Assembly (NCBI GenBank): GCA_002423025.1
Contig: DIUN01000039.1
Coordinates: 37,408 to 101,407 of the forward strand
Origin: Sphingomonadales bacterium UBA6157
Lineage (GTDB): Bacteria; Pseudomonadota; Alphaproteobacteria; Sphingomonadales; Sphingomonadaceae
Length of the DNA stretch: 64,000 bases
Direction of reading: 5' to 3'
This document shows positions 41,140 to 50,086 of the stretch, piece after piece. The notes below the pieces were generated by a model, which did not search any database, had not been told where the DNA came from, and saw only the letters and a program-made list of their open reading frames with translations. The first letter of the stretch is position 1. Each line of letters starts with the position of its first letter. Both the position numbers and the translations under genes were made by a program.

Positions 41140-43244
41140 TTTGCGGCGGGCCGCTTGGGCGGCGCTGTCCGCAGATAGTCTTCCACCAGCGCATCGAGCG
41201 AGGATTCGCCGGTCTTGCTGCGCACCAGCTCCTCGGCGCGCATATAATCATAGCGGTCCGCCGCCAGCCCCTGCGCATCGGCCGCCGAGCGCACGATGGT
41301 GGGGCGGATGAACACCATCAGGTTGGTCTTGGTCTTGTTGTTCGCGCGGGATTTGAACAGCTCGCCCAGAATCGGGATGTCACCGAGGAACGGCGTCTTC
41401 TCGATCGAGCGCCGCTCATTCTCGTCAATGAGCCCGCCCAGCGCGATGATCTGGCCATCGTCCACCGTCACGGTCGTGTTGATCTCGCGCTTGTTGATGA
41501 TCAGCTCCGAGGACGTCACCGAAACCGGCCCGGCCACAGAGCTCACCTCCTGGCGCAGCGCCAGCTTGATCGAGCCGCCGGCGTTGATCTGCGGCCGCAC
41601 ATCGAGCTGGATGCCGACATTCTGGCGCTGGATGGTGCGGAAGGCATTGTCGAAATTGTTGGAGAGCGCCTCGCCGGTGGTGATCGGAATATCCTGCCCC
41701 ACCAAAATCCGCGCCTGCTGGTTGTCCAGCGTCATCACCGATGGCGTGGAGAGCACCTTGGAGGCGGTGTCCGCCTTCACGGCGTTGACGACAAAGCCGA
41801 AGATGCTGTTGTTCGTCAGGTTGCCGCCAAAGCCGAAGCTGCCGCCGGTGGTGCCGAGCAGCGAGGCCACGGCGGATTCGCGCAGCGCCTTTGCCGTGTC
41901 CGATTCCGCGCCATATCGCTTCTCGGCCACCAGCGCCCCGGCCAGCCCGAGCAGGTTCGGCGCGGCGTTGGAATAGTTGGTCACCGAGAACGGGATGTTG
42001 CTGCCCTGCGTGCCGGTGAGCAGCAGCTGCACCCCCAGCCGCTGCGCCGCGATATCCGAGATCTCGACGATGATCGCTTCCACCAGCACCTGCTCGCGCC
42101 GCACATCGAGCTGGCGGATCACTTCGCCAAGCTGGCGCTGCACATCGGCGGGCGCCGCGATCACCAGTGCATTGGCGCCCTCGTAGCGCGCGATCACGGC
42201 GCGGCCCTGGCCTATGGTGGCCCCCGGTGCCGGGCTGGTGTTGCCCTGTGCCGGCGCCGGGCTGCTGCCGTTGCTGAAGCCGGGCGCGCTGGTGCCGCTG
42301 CTTGCAGAGCTGCTGCCCATGCTGCTGCCGGAAAAGCCCTGCTGCCCCGTGCTGCCGCTGCTCGTCGGCTGCTGCCCCACCAGCTGCTGCAGCACCGGCA
42401 GCAGCTTTTCGGCATCGGCATGGGAGAGGAAAATCACCCGGATGTCCGCGCCCTGCGCCGCCCGCCGGTCAAGCTCGGCCACCGTCTCGGCCAGCCGCGC
42501 CACCGCCACCGGCTCGCCGCGCAGCGCCACGCTGTTGGAACTGTCGATCGCCACGATGGACACCGCCGCTCCGGCGCCCTCGCCGCCGCGCGCGCCCGCT
42601 GCCAGCTGGGTGAGCGAGGCGGCAATCTCGCGCGCCCCGGCGTTCCGCAGCGATACCACGCGCGTCGCCAGCCGCTCCCGGTCGATCTGCCGGGCAAGGC
42701 TGCGCACCCGCCGCACATTGTCGGCAAAGTCCGCTACGATGATGGCGTTGCCGCTGCGGTTTGCGGTCAGCTGGCCCTCGCGGCTCACCAGCGGCCGCAG
42801 CGTCTCCACCGCCGAGGCGGCATCGATCGAGTCCAGCCGGATCACCTCGGTGACAAAGCCATTGGCGCCGCCGCCGCTCGGCTGGCTCGCCGCCGTATCC
42901 GAGGGCTGCACCCGCAGCGCCCCGCCGCCGGCCGGCACCACCACCAGGCCATTGGCGCGCAGCGTGGAGAGGAACAGCTCGAAATAACCGGCCTGCGAAA
43001 GCGGCCGCTCGCTCACCACCGAAACCTTGCCCTGCACGCGCGGGTCGATGATGAAGGTCCGCCCCGTCGCCCGCGCCACATCCTGGATATAGGCGCGGAT
43101 ATCGGCATCGCGCAGGTTGACCGTCTGCTGCGCCGCGGCCGGCGCCACGAACAGCAGCACCACGGCGGCCACCGCCAGCGCCACCATGGCCAGCCCGGCA
43201 CTGATGGCAAAGGCCCGCTGCAGGATGGTACGGAGAGTCATCAA
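41136..43244 (-). CDS. gspD: Type II secretin GspD
   Basis: A 702-residue outer-membrane secretin. After a hydrophobic signal sequence (ending VAPAAAQ) come the N0 domain (TVNLRDADIRAYIQDVARATGR), N1-N3 ring domains with repeated GNAIIVADFADNVRRV-type motifs, a Ser/Gly-rich loop inside N3 (about 300-345), and the secretin barrel from about 440 with LLTGTQGSN and the VPILGELF-type segment near the end. It forms the outer-membrane channel. It overlaps gspC by 4 bp. Confidence 0.95.
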   Translation of the reverse strand: MMTLRTILQRAFAISAGLAMVALAVAAVVLLFVAPAAAQQTVNLRDADIRAYIQDVARATGRTFIIDPRVQGKVSVVSERPLSQAGYFELFLSTLRANGLVVVPAGGGALRVQPSDTAASQPSGGGANGFVTEVIRLDSIDAASAVETLRPLVSREGQLTANRSGNAIIVADFADNVRRVRSLARQIDRERLATRVVSLRNAGAREIAASLTQLAAGARGGEGAGAAVSIVAIDSSNSVALRGEPVAVARLAETVAELDRRAAQGADIRVIFLSHADAEKLLPVLQQLVGQQPTSSGSTGQQGFSGSSMGSSSASSGTSAPGFSNGSSPAPAQGNTSPAPGATIGQGRAVIARYEGANALVIAAPADVQRQLGEVIRQLDVRREQVLVEAIIVEISDIAAQRLGVQLLLTGTQGSNIPFSVTNYSNAAPNLLGLAGALVAEKRYGAESDTAKALRESAVASLLGTTGGSFGFGGNLTNNSIFGFVVNAVKADTASKVLSTPSVMTLDNQQARILVGQDIPITTGEALSNNFDNAFRTIQRQNVGIQLDVRPQINAGGSIKLALRQEVSSVAGPVSVTSSELIINKREINTTVTVDDGQIIALGGLIDENERRSIEKTPFLGDIPILGELFKSRANNKTKTNLMVFIRPTIVRSAADAQGLAADRYDYMRAEELVRSKTGESSLDALVEDYLRTAPPKRPAAK

Positions 43245-44152
43245 TTGGGTCCTGCTGCGCTTTTGTTCGGCTTCACGTCCACCATCAGCATCGTGCCGCC
43301 GCGATCGATGATCAAGTTGCCGCCCTTGCTTTCCAGCTGGCGGATCGCTGTCGCTGGGTCTCCCACGGCGGATACGGCGATGCCATCCACCCGCAGCAGC
43401 ACATCCCCCGGCTCAAGCCCGGCGGCGGCAAAGGCCCGGCCGCTGCCCTTGGGCTGGAGCACAAAGCCGCTCAGGTCGGTGCCGCGCATCCGCGGCGTTG
43501 CCTGGATATCGGCCGCCAGCCTTGGCGGCGGCAGGGCCTGTTGCGCCCCTGCCGAGGCAGGCGCTGCCATCATCGGCCCGGCCATCGGTGCTGCCGGCGC
43601 GGCACTGGCCGGCGTGCTGCCCGGCCCGCTGCTCTGGTCAAGGAACAGCTGCTCGCTGCGGCCGCCCCGGTCCAGCGTCACGCTGTCAAAGGCCACGGCC
43701 TGCAAGCGCACGCCGGGCATCACCTCTTCCCCCACCAGGAAGCTCGATTGCACGCCATCCGCCGCCGCGATGATCGCCGAGCCGCGCCCGGACACCGTAT
43801 CGACGCGGGTGCCGAGCAGCGTCAGGCTCAGGTCGGACACTTCTGCCGCGCCGGTGTCGGTTGCACTGCGGAAGAACGGATCGAAACTGCCCAGCACGCT
43901 GCGGTCCACCGGAGCGCTTGCGGCGGCCGGCTGCCAATTCCCCAGCGGCCCCACCGGCGTCACCAGCGCCCAGCCCAGCCGCGCCACGGCAAAGGCCAGC
44001 CCTGCGAGCAGCGCCAGCTCCAGCGCCTGCACCGGCCAGTCCTGCGGCAGGGTGCGGGGCAGGGAGCGGGGCAAGGTCCAGCCGCGCACCGGCGCCATCG
44101 CGCCGGTCTCGCTCAGGCCATCCGCGGCCATGCTGTCGCCCTGCACTGTCAT
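43241..44152 (-). CDS. gspC: Type II secretion protein GspC
   Basis: A 303-residue inner-membrane protein that connects platform and secretin. It has a cytoplasmic N-terminus, one transmembrane helix (about 43-65, ALELALLAGLAFAVARLGWALV), an HR domain (LSLTLLGTRVDTVSGRGSAIIAA…) at about 105-165, a Pro/Ala linker and a C-terminal PDZ domain (FAAAGLEPGDVLLRVDGIAV). It is the first gene of the leftward operon. Its promoter should lie in the 357-bp gap 44153-44509, where I see no clear leftward hexamers. Confidence 0.9.
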   Translation of the reverse strand: MTVQGDSMAADGLSETGAMAPVRGWTLPRSLPRTLPQDWPVQALELALLAGLAFAVARLGWALVTPVGPLGNWQPAAASAPVDRSVLGSFDPFFRSATDTGAAEVSDLSLTLLGTRVDTVSGRGSAIIAAADGVQSSFLVGEEVMPGVRLQAVAFDSVTLDRGGRSEQLFLDQSSGPGSTPASAAPAAPMAGPMMAAPASAGAQQALPPPRLAADIQATPRMRGTDLSGFVLQPKGSGRAFAAAGLEPGDVLLRVDGIAVSAVGDPATAIRQLESKGGNLIIDRGGTMLMVDVKPNKSAAGPN

Positions 44153-44266
44153 CTTGTGTGTCGCGGACCCCTTGGGAGCGCCAGCCCTAGACGCCCCATA
44201 TGACAGTTATGTTACCAACTCTGCCCACAAAGCCCATCCCCCACACCCACGCAAAACCGCCCAACC

Positions 44267-44295
44267 TTGACAATGTTGCACTGCACGGCGATATG
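44267..44295 (+). promoter_or_regulatory. Probable sigma-70 promoter for DEAD-box helicase
   Basis: TTGACA (44267-44272), 17 bases, GATATG (44290-44295). This predicts a 5' leader of roughly 205 bases before the helicase start at 44510. The leader holds a hairpin GCGGGTT/AACCCGC (44408-44426). No gene is seen in the gap 44153-44509. A long leader could serve cold or self-regulation, as for other DEAD-box helicase genes. Confidence 0.5.
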
Positions 44296-44509
44296 CATCT
44301 CGGCTTCAGCGCAGGGTTCGCCCCGCTGCCAACACCGGGTGCGTGATCGGGCGCTTCGCCTCAGGCCCGGATGTTCAGGAGCCAGCCCCAAGGGCCACCC
44401 TCATCACGCGGGTTGTCAAAACCCGCCGCCGCCGCGCCGCCCATCCTGGCTGCGCCACGGCGACCACCCAGCCACAGCTGCGTGCCTTCGCCAGAAAAGA
44501 CTTGATTCC

Positions 44510-45844
44510 ATGACCTATTTTGCTGATTTCGGCCTCGCCGAACCCATTGCCCGTGCGCTCGAAGCCAAGGGCTACAAAGAACCCACCCCCATCCAGATGC
44601 AGGCGATCCCGCCGGTGATGGAAGGCAAGGACATCTGCGGCATCGCCCAGACCGGCACCGGCAAGACAGCGGCCTTCGCCCTGCCCATGCTGCACCGCAT
44701 GGCCGCCACCCCCAAGCACCGGCTGAAATATTCCACCCGCGCGCTGGTCCTCGCCCCCACCCGCGAGCTGGCCTCGCAGATCGCCCAGTCGTTCGAGGAT
44801 TACGGCAAGTTCCTCAAGCTCAGCGTCACCACCGTGTTCGGCGGCGTGCCGATTCCGCGCCAGGAGCGCGCCATGAGCCATGGTGTCGATGTTGTCGTCG
44901 CCACGCCGGGCCGCCTGCTCGATCTCGTCGAGCGTGGCAGCATCGATCTCAAGCATGTCGAAATCCTCGTCCTCGACGAGGCGGACCAGATGCTCGATCT
45001 CGGCTTCATCCATGATCTGCGCCGCATCGTCGGCCTGCTGCCCCGCCAGCGCCAGACGCTGTTCTTCAGCGCCACCATGCCCAAGGCGATCGAGGAGCTG
45101 GCCGCGCGCTACCTGACCAACCCGGTCAAGGTTGCCGTCAAGCCCGCCGCCACCACCGCCGAGCGGGTCGATCAGGCCGTCATCCACGTCAACCAGGCGG
45201 AAAAGCCGGCGCTGCTCCAGATCGTCCTCAAGTCCGAGGGGCTGGACCGCGCGCTGGTGTTCACGCGCACCAAGCATGGTGCAGACCGTGTTGTCCGCCA
45301 GCTCGGCAACGCCGGCATCAAGGCCGAGGCGATCCATGGCAACAAGAGCCAGCCGCAGCGCGAGCGGGCGCTGGCCAGCTTCAAGTCCGGTGAGTGCAAG
45401 GTGCTCGTCGCCACCGATATCGCGGCGCGCGGCATCGATGTCTCGGGCGTCAGCCATGTCATCAACTATGAGCTGCCGAACGTGCCGGAGAGCTATGTCC
45501 ACCGCATCGGCCGCACCGCGCGCGCCGGCAAGGCCGGCCAGGCTATCGCCTTCTGCGCCGAGGACGAGCGCCCGTTCCTGCGCGATATCGAAAAGCTGAT
45601 CCGCCAGAAGATCACGCCGCTCGCCCTCCCGGCAGACTTCCGCTCGGCCGTCGCCGCGACGCAAAAGATCGAACGCAGCGCCCCGCCGGCCCCGCGTGAC
45701 GACAGCCGTGGTGACGACCGTCGTGATTTCGCCCGCCGCGCCCCCGGCGGCGGCCGCCCCGGCCGTGACCCGCGCGCCACCGTCACCCCCCACCAGCCCC
45801 GCCGCCGCTCCGGCGGCGCCGCCAGCCATCGCGGCCAGCGCTAA
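44510..45844 (+). CDS. RhlE-type DEAD-box RNA helicase
   Basis: A 444-residue ATP-dependent RNA helicase. The ATG at 44510 gives the standard start MTYFADFGLAEPI; the open frame extends to 44267 over the leader. Motifs: Q motif (PTPIQMQAI), I (AQTGTGKT), Ia (PTRELASQ), II (DEAD in LVLDEADQM), III (SAT), IV-VI (VFTRTKHGAD, ATDIAARGIDV, HRIGRTARAG). A basic, Arg/Gly/Pro-rich tail from about 385 binds RNA in this class. It likely acts in RNA decay or ribosome assembly. Confidence 0.93.
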   Translation: MTYFADFGLAEPIARALEAKGYKEPTPIQMQAIPPVMEGKDICGIAQTGTGKTAAFALPMLHRMAATPKHRLKYSTRALVLAPTRELASQIAQSFEDYGKFLKLSVTTVFGGVPIPRQERAMSHGVDVVVATPGRLLDLVERGSIDLKHVEILVLDEADQMLDLGFIHDLRRIVGLLPRQRQTLFFSATMPKAIEELAARYLTNPVKVAVKPAATTAERVDQAVIHVNQAEKPALLQIVLKSEGLDRALVFTRTKHGADRVVRQLGNAGIKAEAIHGNKSQPQRERALASFKSGECKVLVATDIAARGIDVSGVSHVINYELPNVPESYVHRIGRTARAGKAGQAIAFCAEDERPFLRDIEKLIRQKITPLALPADFRSAVAATQKIERSAPPAPRDDSRGDDRRDFARRAPGGGRPGRDPRATVTPHQPRRRSGGAASHRGQR

Positions 45845-45876
45845 AAGCAGCCACCGCGGCCAGCGCTAAGGGAAGC

Positions 45877-45950
45877 GCGACGGCGGGGGCAAACCTCCCC
45901 CGCCGTCGCCCGCTCCACCCCTCTTGCCGTCACCCCCGCGCAGGCGGGGG
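45877..45950. repeat. Two GC-rich hairpins after helicase gene
   Basis: A perfect 13-bp stem (45877-45889 with 45897-45909) lies 33 bp after the helicase stop and may aid termination. A second, CCCCCGC-GCAG-GCGGGGG (45933-45950) followed by CCCATCTCC, has the look of a short dispersed sphingomonad repeat. No gene is present from 45845 to 46023. Confidence 0.6.
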
Positions 45951-46023
45951 CCCATCTCCCGCCCCCACCACCGCCGCCATCGCCGCAACGACCGCGCCCG
46001 CGGCGGCCCGCTCCCTCGCAGCA

Positions 46024-46563
46024 TCAGCCTAGCGTCGCCCTCACATCGGCCATCGGGATGAACACGCGGCGCGGATTGTCCGGATCGCCGAGCGCCCGGA
46101 AACCCAGCTCGGCATAGAATTTCCAGCGCCGCTCGAAATGCGTGCCGTCCAGCACATCGACGATCATTGCCGCTGCGCCCATCTGCTCGGCAATGCCGAT
46201 GCAACGCCGCATCGCATCCACCACCAGCGCCGTGCCAAGGCGCTTGCCCTGCACGTCCTCACGCACGGCAACGGCGCGGATGTAGATGACCGGAACATCG
46301 GGTATGCGCGCCCGTTGCCACGCCCTAGGGCCGAAGGCAGCGCGAACTGCCATGGCGCCGAGCGTGTAGAAGCCGAGAACCGCCGGGTTGCCCTCGGCAG
46401 TCGCCATCCACGCCGTCACCATGCCATCCTTGATCTGGTCCGACAGCGACGACTTCAGGAAATTGTCGATCGGCGCGAAGCCGCAGGAAAAGCCGCTGCG
46501 ATCATGCAGCGCCTTGTCGAACCTGGCGATTGTGAAGGTGGGTGCCGCGCGCTCAGCCGGCAT
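46024..46563 (-). CDS. GNAT-family toxin (TacT/AtaT-like)
   Basis: A 179-residue acetyltransferase and likely type II toxin. The ATG at 46563 lies within the end of the antitoxin gene (11-bp overlap). The fold markers are FSCGFAPIDNFLK near the start, IYIRAVAVREDVQGKRLGTALVVDAM (the acetyl-CoA loop, Q/R-x-x-G-x-G/A) and RRWKFYAELGF near the end. These resemble GNAT toxins that acetylate aminoacyl-tRNA and block translation. Antitoxin first, toxin second and overlapping is the usual order. Confidence 0.85.
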   Translation of the reverse strand: MPAERAAPTFTIARFDKALHDRSGFSCGFAPIDNFLKSSLSDQIKDGMVTAWMATAEGNPAVLGFYTLGAMAVRAAFGPRAWQRARIPDVPVIYIRAVAVREDVQGKRLGTALVVDAMRRCIGIAEQMGAAAMIVDVLDGTHFERRWKFYAELGFRALGDPDNPRRVFIPMADVRATLG

Positions 46564-46861
46564 CCTTGAGCAGGCCTTTCGATGCCTTTGCCGCCTGCGC
46601 CAGCCCTGGCACGGCCTTGCCCGGTGCTTCCACGGCGGCCCTGAACGCCTCAAAGGCCTCGACAGGCAAGAGCGAAAGCGAGAGGCGCTGCTCGACTTCC
46701 TGCGCACGCAAAAGCGCAGCCTGTCGGATGAAGTCCGCCTCTTGAAGGCCCGTAGCCGCCGCCGCCGCCCTGATCCGCTCCTCATCGGCACGGTGCAGGC
46801 GCAATTCCTTGCGCGCCTCCATCTTGCCCGGTGTGGGCGTTACCGTTTCAAGGGCAAACAT
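46553..46861 (-). CDS. DUF1778 ribbon-helix-helix antitoxin
   Basis: A 102-residue antitoxin. Residues about 16-55 (ARKELRLHRADEERIRAAAAATGLQEADFIRQAALLRAQE) are a DUF1778 ribbon-helix-helix DNA-binding domain. The C-terminal part, Ala/Lys-rich, would wrap and neutralise the GNAT toxin. Met14 is an alternative start. A TGTACGG/CCGTACA palindrome inside the promoter, 20-40 bp upstream, is a likely operator for autorepression. Confidence 0.85.
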   Translation of the reverse strand: MFALETVTPTPGKMEARKELRLHRADEERIRAAAAATGLQEADFIRQAALLRAQEVEQRLSLSLLPVEAFEAFRAAVEAPGKAVPGLAQAAKASKGLLKDAG

Positions 46862-46881
46862 TGCCGGTCTCCTTCTGCCAT

Positions 46882-46910
46882 CGTGTACGGTAAATCGCCG
46901 TACAGGTCAA
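46882..46910 (-). promoter_or_regulatory. TA promoter with overlapping operator palindrome
   Basis: On the minus strand TTGACC (46910-46905), 17 bases, TACACG (46887-46882). The spacer and -10 overlap a perfect 7-bp palindrome TGTACGG-N7-CCGTACA (46884-46904). This arrangement is expected for RHH antitoxin autorepression. Confidence 0.7.
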
Positions 46911-46918
46911 CGGCGCGC

Positions 46919-46954
46919 AAAAAAAGGCGCCCGCCGGAAAGCCGGCGAGCGCTC
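46919..46954 (-). terminator. Intrinsic terminator after peptidyl-prolyl isomerase
   Basis: A GC-rich hairpin (46926-46937 with 46942-46953, one mismatch) is followed on the minus strand by seven T residues (complement of 46919-46925). It ends the leftward isomerase transcript just before the TA promoter. Confidence 0.8.
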
Positions 46955-47051
46955 TTTGAATGCCGGGCTGTGTCCCGGGCGGTTCCTGCTTGAGTCCAGC
47001 CGCTGTCCGGGGCGAGTCCCGGCCCGTGCCGGAAAAGCCCCGGTTTGTCCC

Positions 47052-47507
47052 TCAGGCGGCCCGGGCGGTCACGATCTTGCCCGGCGTGCGCGGCGGCTCG
47101 CCCTTGGGCAGGGCGTCGATGATCTCCATGCCGGAGACGACTTCGCCCCACACGGTGTACTGCTTGTCCAGGAAGCCGGCATCGGCGAAGCAGATAAAGA
47201 ACTGGCTGTTGGCGCTGTTCGGGTTGGACGAACGGGCCATCGAGCAGACGCCGCGCACATGCGGCTCGGCAGAGAATTCGGCCTTGAGATCAGGCAGCTT
47301 GCTGCCGCCCATGCCGGTGCCGGTCGGGTCACCGCCCTGCGCCATGAAGCCGGGGATGACGCGGTGGAAGACCACGCCGTCATAAAAGCCCGAGTTCGCC
47401 AGTTCGGCGATCCGCGCCACATGGCCGGGCGCCAGGTCCGGGCGCAGCTTGATGGTCACATCGCCATCGGCGAAGGTCAGGGTCAGGGTCGAAGGGGCAT
47501 CGGTCAT
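47052..47507 (-). CDS. Cyclophilin-type peptidyl-prolyl isomerase
   Basis: A 151-residue cytosolic cyclophilin that interconverts cis and trans prolyl bonds. It carries FHRVIPGFMAQGGDPTGTG, with catalytic R near residue 48, and SMARSSNPNSANSQFFICFAD. No signal peptide is seen, matching the PpiB-type. Length is normal. An intrinsic terminator follows it. Confidence 0.93.
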   Translation of the reverse strand: MTDAPSTLTLTFADGDVTIKLRPDLAPGHVARIAELANSGFYDGVVFHRVIPGFMAQGGDPTGTGMGGSKLPDLKAEFSAEPHVRGVCSMARSSNPNSANSQFFICFADAGFLDKQYTVWGEVVSGMEIIDALPKGEPPRTPGKIVTARAA

Positions 47508-47533
47508 GGTGTTTCTCCAAAGGCCAGCACCCC

Positions 47534-47965
47534 CTAGACCCTTGGCGCGAAAGCCTCAAGCCGGGAGCGCAAGTCATCGGGCAGCGGCGCCGGCCCGGTT
47601 TCGCCGCGGTGCACCAGAACGGTGTCGCACAGCGCAATGCAGTCGGTGCCCTGGAACAGCGCCTTTTGCGCGCGGATGCTGGTTCTACCAATATTGCCAA
47701 TGGCATAGGCCATTGTTAACGAATCCGGGTAACGCCCTTCCGCCAGATAATCGACGCTGGCATGCGCGACGAGGTAGCGCGGCCGGATTAGGCCCGGCGT
47801 CGTCTCCACGATGTGCCGGTTGAAGCGCACCCGCGCCTCCTCGAAAAAGACCATGACGGCAACGTTGTTGAGGTGCCGGTTCGGGTCCATGTCCGAGAAG
47901 CGCGGCTCCATGGCCAGCGTCCAGGCGTAATAGCCCGGCAGGCGCCGGGCAGCATCGTCCTTCAT
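47534..47965 (-). CDS. Hotdog-fold acyl-CoA thioesterase
   Basis: A 143-residue 4HBT-type thioesterase. Residues MEPRFSDMDPNRHLNNVAVMVFFEEARVRF hold the conserved D/N-H-L-N active-site motif (aspartate near residue 25). The ATG at 47965 overlaps the P450 stop by 4 bp, so it belongs to the crotonase-P450-thioesterase operon and may hydrolyse a CoA ester made there. Confidence 0.85.
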   Translation of the reverse strand: MKDDAARRLPGYYAWTLAMEPRFSDMDPNRHLNNVAVMVFFEEARVRFNRHIVETTPGLIRPRYLVAHASVDYLAEGRYPDSLTMAYAIGNIGRTSIRAQKALFQGTDCIALCDTVLVHRGETGPAPLPDDLRSRLEAFAPRV

Positions 47966-49269
47966 GTCATGCGGTACTTGATCGGCAGGGTCTTGAGCCC
48001 CGAGACGAAATTGGCCACCGAATGGCGCGGCTCGCCGGCCAGTTCGATGCTCTCCAGCCGGGGCAGCAGCTCGGCAAACAGCGCCTTCAGCTCCATGCGG
48101 GCAAGGTGCAGGCCCAGGCAAAGGTGCACGCCGTTGCCAAAGGCCGTCTGCGGGTTGGGGCTGCGATCCACCCGGAAGCTGTCGGCATCCCCGAACACCG
48201 CGGCGTCGCGGTTGCCGGACCAGTAGAACAGCGCCAGGCCATCGCCGGCCTTGATGGTCTTGCCGCCGATCACGGCATCCTCGGTGGCGGTGCGCATGAA
48301 GTGCTTCACCGGCGTCACCCAGCGGATCATCTCCTCCACGGCGCTGGCGAGCAGGCTGGGGTCAGCCTTCAGCTTGGCCATTTCCGCAGGGTTCTGAATG
48401 AGTTGCAGCAGGCCACCGGCAGCCGTGGAGCTGGTCGTGTCATGCCCCGCCGTGGCGACGATGGCATAATAGCTCGTCGCCTCAAGATCGCTGATCGGCG
48501 CATCATCGACGGTGCCAGTGGCGATGACGGTGGCCAGGTCATCGCGCGGGTTGGCCCGGCGGTCCGCCGTCACCTGGCCGAAATAGACGAAGAACTCCTG
48601 CACGAGTGCAAAGAGATCGACCTGCGGGTTGCCGCTGCCGGGAGGCGCCATGCCGGTCTCGGTGGTCAGCAGCTTGGAGCGCGCCATGACATCCGGGTCC
48701 TGCGGGCCGAAGATCTCCTGGGTCATCCGCATGATCATCTTTTCATCGCTCTCGGGCAGGCCGAGGATGCGCATGATGACGCGCAGCGGATACCAGAGCG
48801 CGACTTCGTTGACGAAATCGCAGGCGCCGCCAAGCGAGGCCATGTGATCGACATGGGACTTGGCGATCGCGGCGATCTCGGCCTCGAGCTTCTTGAGGTT
48901 GGGCGGCAGGAACCAGCTGTGGGTGAGCCGCCGCAGCTTCATGTGCTGGGGATCATCCAGGTCCACCAGGGTGCGGAACAAATGGCTGTCCCCAGCGGTC
49001 GCCAAGGTCCACTCCTCGGCCTCGACGGGCGCGAGGTAGGTGCGCAAGCGATTGATAAACCGGTCATTCTGCTTGGAAATGGCCGTGATGTCGGCATGGC
49101 TGGTGATCGACCAGAACGGCCGGAAGCCGGTCGGTTCGGTCCAGTGCACCGGGTCCGTATCGCGCAGGGTGGCATAGTCGGCGAGCACGCTCAGGTCGGC
49201 AAAGCACTCGGGGTTGACGAGGCGGTTGTCGAGGCTGTCCCGGTTGTAGCCGGGGAAGGGGGTGGCCAT
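47962..49269 (-). CDS. Cytochrome P450
   Basis: A 435-residue soluble bacterial P450. The ATG at 49269 gives MATPFPGYNRDSLDN; the frame upstream overlaps the crotonase and is rejected. The I-helix oxygen-binding motif is AGHDTTS, the K-helix ExxR is in EEMIRW, and the heme-ligating cysteine is in FGNGVHLCLGLHLARMEL. It lies 10 bp after a crotonase gene and overlaps a thioesterase, which suggests oxidation of a CoA-linked, terpenoid or steroid-like compound. Redox partners are not in the window. Confidence 0.92.
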   Translation of the reverse strand: MATPFPGYNRDSLDNRLVNPECFADLSVLADYATLRDTDPVHWTEPTGFRPFWSITSHADITAISKQNDRFINRLRTYLAPVEAEEWTLATAGDSHLFRTLVDLDDPQHMKLRRLTHSWFLPPNLKKLEAEIAAIAKSHVDHMASLGGACDFVNEVALWYPLRVIMRILGLPESDEKMIMRMTQEIFGPQDPDVMARSKLLTTETGMAPPGSGNPQVDLFALVQEFFVYFGQVTADRRANPRDDLATVIATGTVDDAPISDLEATSYYAIVATAGHDTTSSTAAGGLLQLIQNPAEMAKLKADPSLLASAVEEMIRWVTPVKHFMRTATEDAVIGGKTIKAGDGLALFYWSGNRDAAVFGDADSFRVDRSPNPQTAFGNGVHLCLGLHLARMELKALFAELLPRLESIELAGEPRHSVANFVSGLKTLPIKYRMT

Positions 49270-49279
49270 GGCGTAAATC

Positions 49280-50059
49280 CTACTGGCTGCGGCCGCGGGC
49301 TTGCACCACGGCACGGGCGGCCTCCACCTCGGCGGCGGAAACCCGGGAATTGGCGGCTGTCGAGCGCTCAGCCTCCAGTGCCATGCCCTCGCTGAAGCTG
49401 CGCGCATAGCCATCATTGATGAGGGCCTTGTAGGCGGCGGAGAAGGCCGGATCGATGCTGGCCATGTCATGCGCCAGCGCCAGCGCTGCCGGCAGCAGCT
49501 CGGCCGCCGGCACGGTGCGGTTGACCAGCCCCCAGGCGCAAGCTGTTGCAGCATCAAGGAAATTGCCGCTCAGCGAGAGCTCCCGCGCCCGGTATGGCCC
49601 TATCAGCCGCGAGAGTTTCTGCGAGAGCCCCCAGCCCGGCATGATGCCGACCCGGGCATGGGTATCGGCAAAGCGGGCGTTTTCGCTGGCGATCAGCACG
49701 TCACAGGCCAGCGCCACCTCGAAGCCGCCGGTTATGGCCACGCCGTTGATCGCGCCGATGACCGGCTTGCTGGTCAGCTCGATGGCCTTGACCGGGTTTT
49801 CCTCCGCCGTCTCGGCGTTGGCGGCACCCAGCGCGCCGGTGTCGCTGCCGAGTTCCTTGAGGTCGAGCCCGGCGGTGAAGGCGCGCTCGCCGGCGCCGGT
49901 CAGGATGATGACGCGGGTGCCGGCGTCTGCCTCCAGCGCGCGCATGGTGCTGGCCAGGTCCTCCCGCATGGCGCGGGAGAGCGCATTCATCGCGCCGGGG
50001 CGGTTGAGCGTCACGATGGCGACAGGGCCTTCGTGGCGGACGAGAACAGGTGCTTCCAT
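49280..50059 (-). CDS. Enoyl-CoA hydratase/isomerase (crotonase)
   Basis: A 259-residue crotonase-fold enzyme. Oxyanion-hole segments GERAFTAGLDLKEL and AINGVAITGGFEVALACD are present; in the second, catalytic glutamate candidates follow (GFEVALACDVLIASENARF). The reaction could be hydration or isomerisation of an enoyl-CoA. It is the first gene of the operon with P450 and thioesterase. Confidence 0.9.
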   Translation of the reverse strand: MEAPVLVRHEGPVAIVTLNRPGAMNALSRAMREDLASTMRALEADAGTRVIILTGAGERAFTAGLDLKELGSDTGALGAANAETAEENPVKAIELTSKPVIGAINGVAITGGFEVALACDVLIASENARFADTHARVGIMPGWGLSQKLSRLIGPYRARELSLSGNFLDAATACAWGLVNRTVPAAELLPAALALAHDMASIDPAFSAAYKALINDGYARSFSEGMALEAERSTAANSRVSAAEVEAARAVVQARGRSQ

Positions 50060-50086
50060 TGGGTCCCTCGCTTGGTTGCGCGGACC

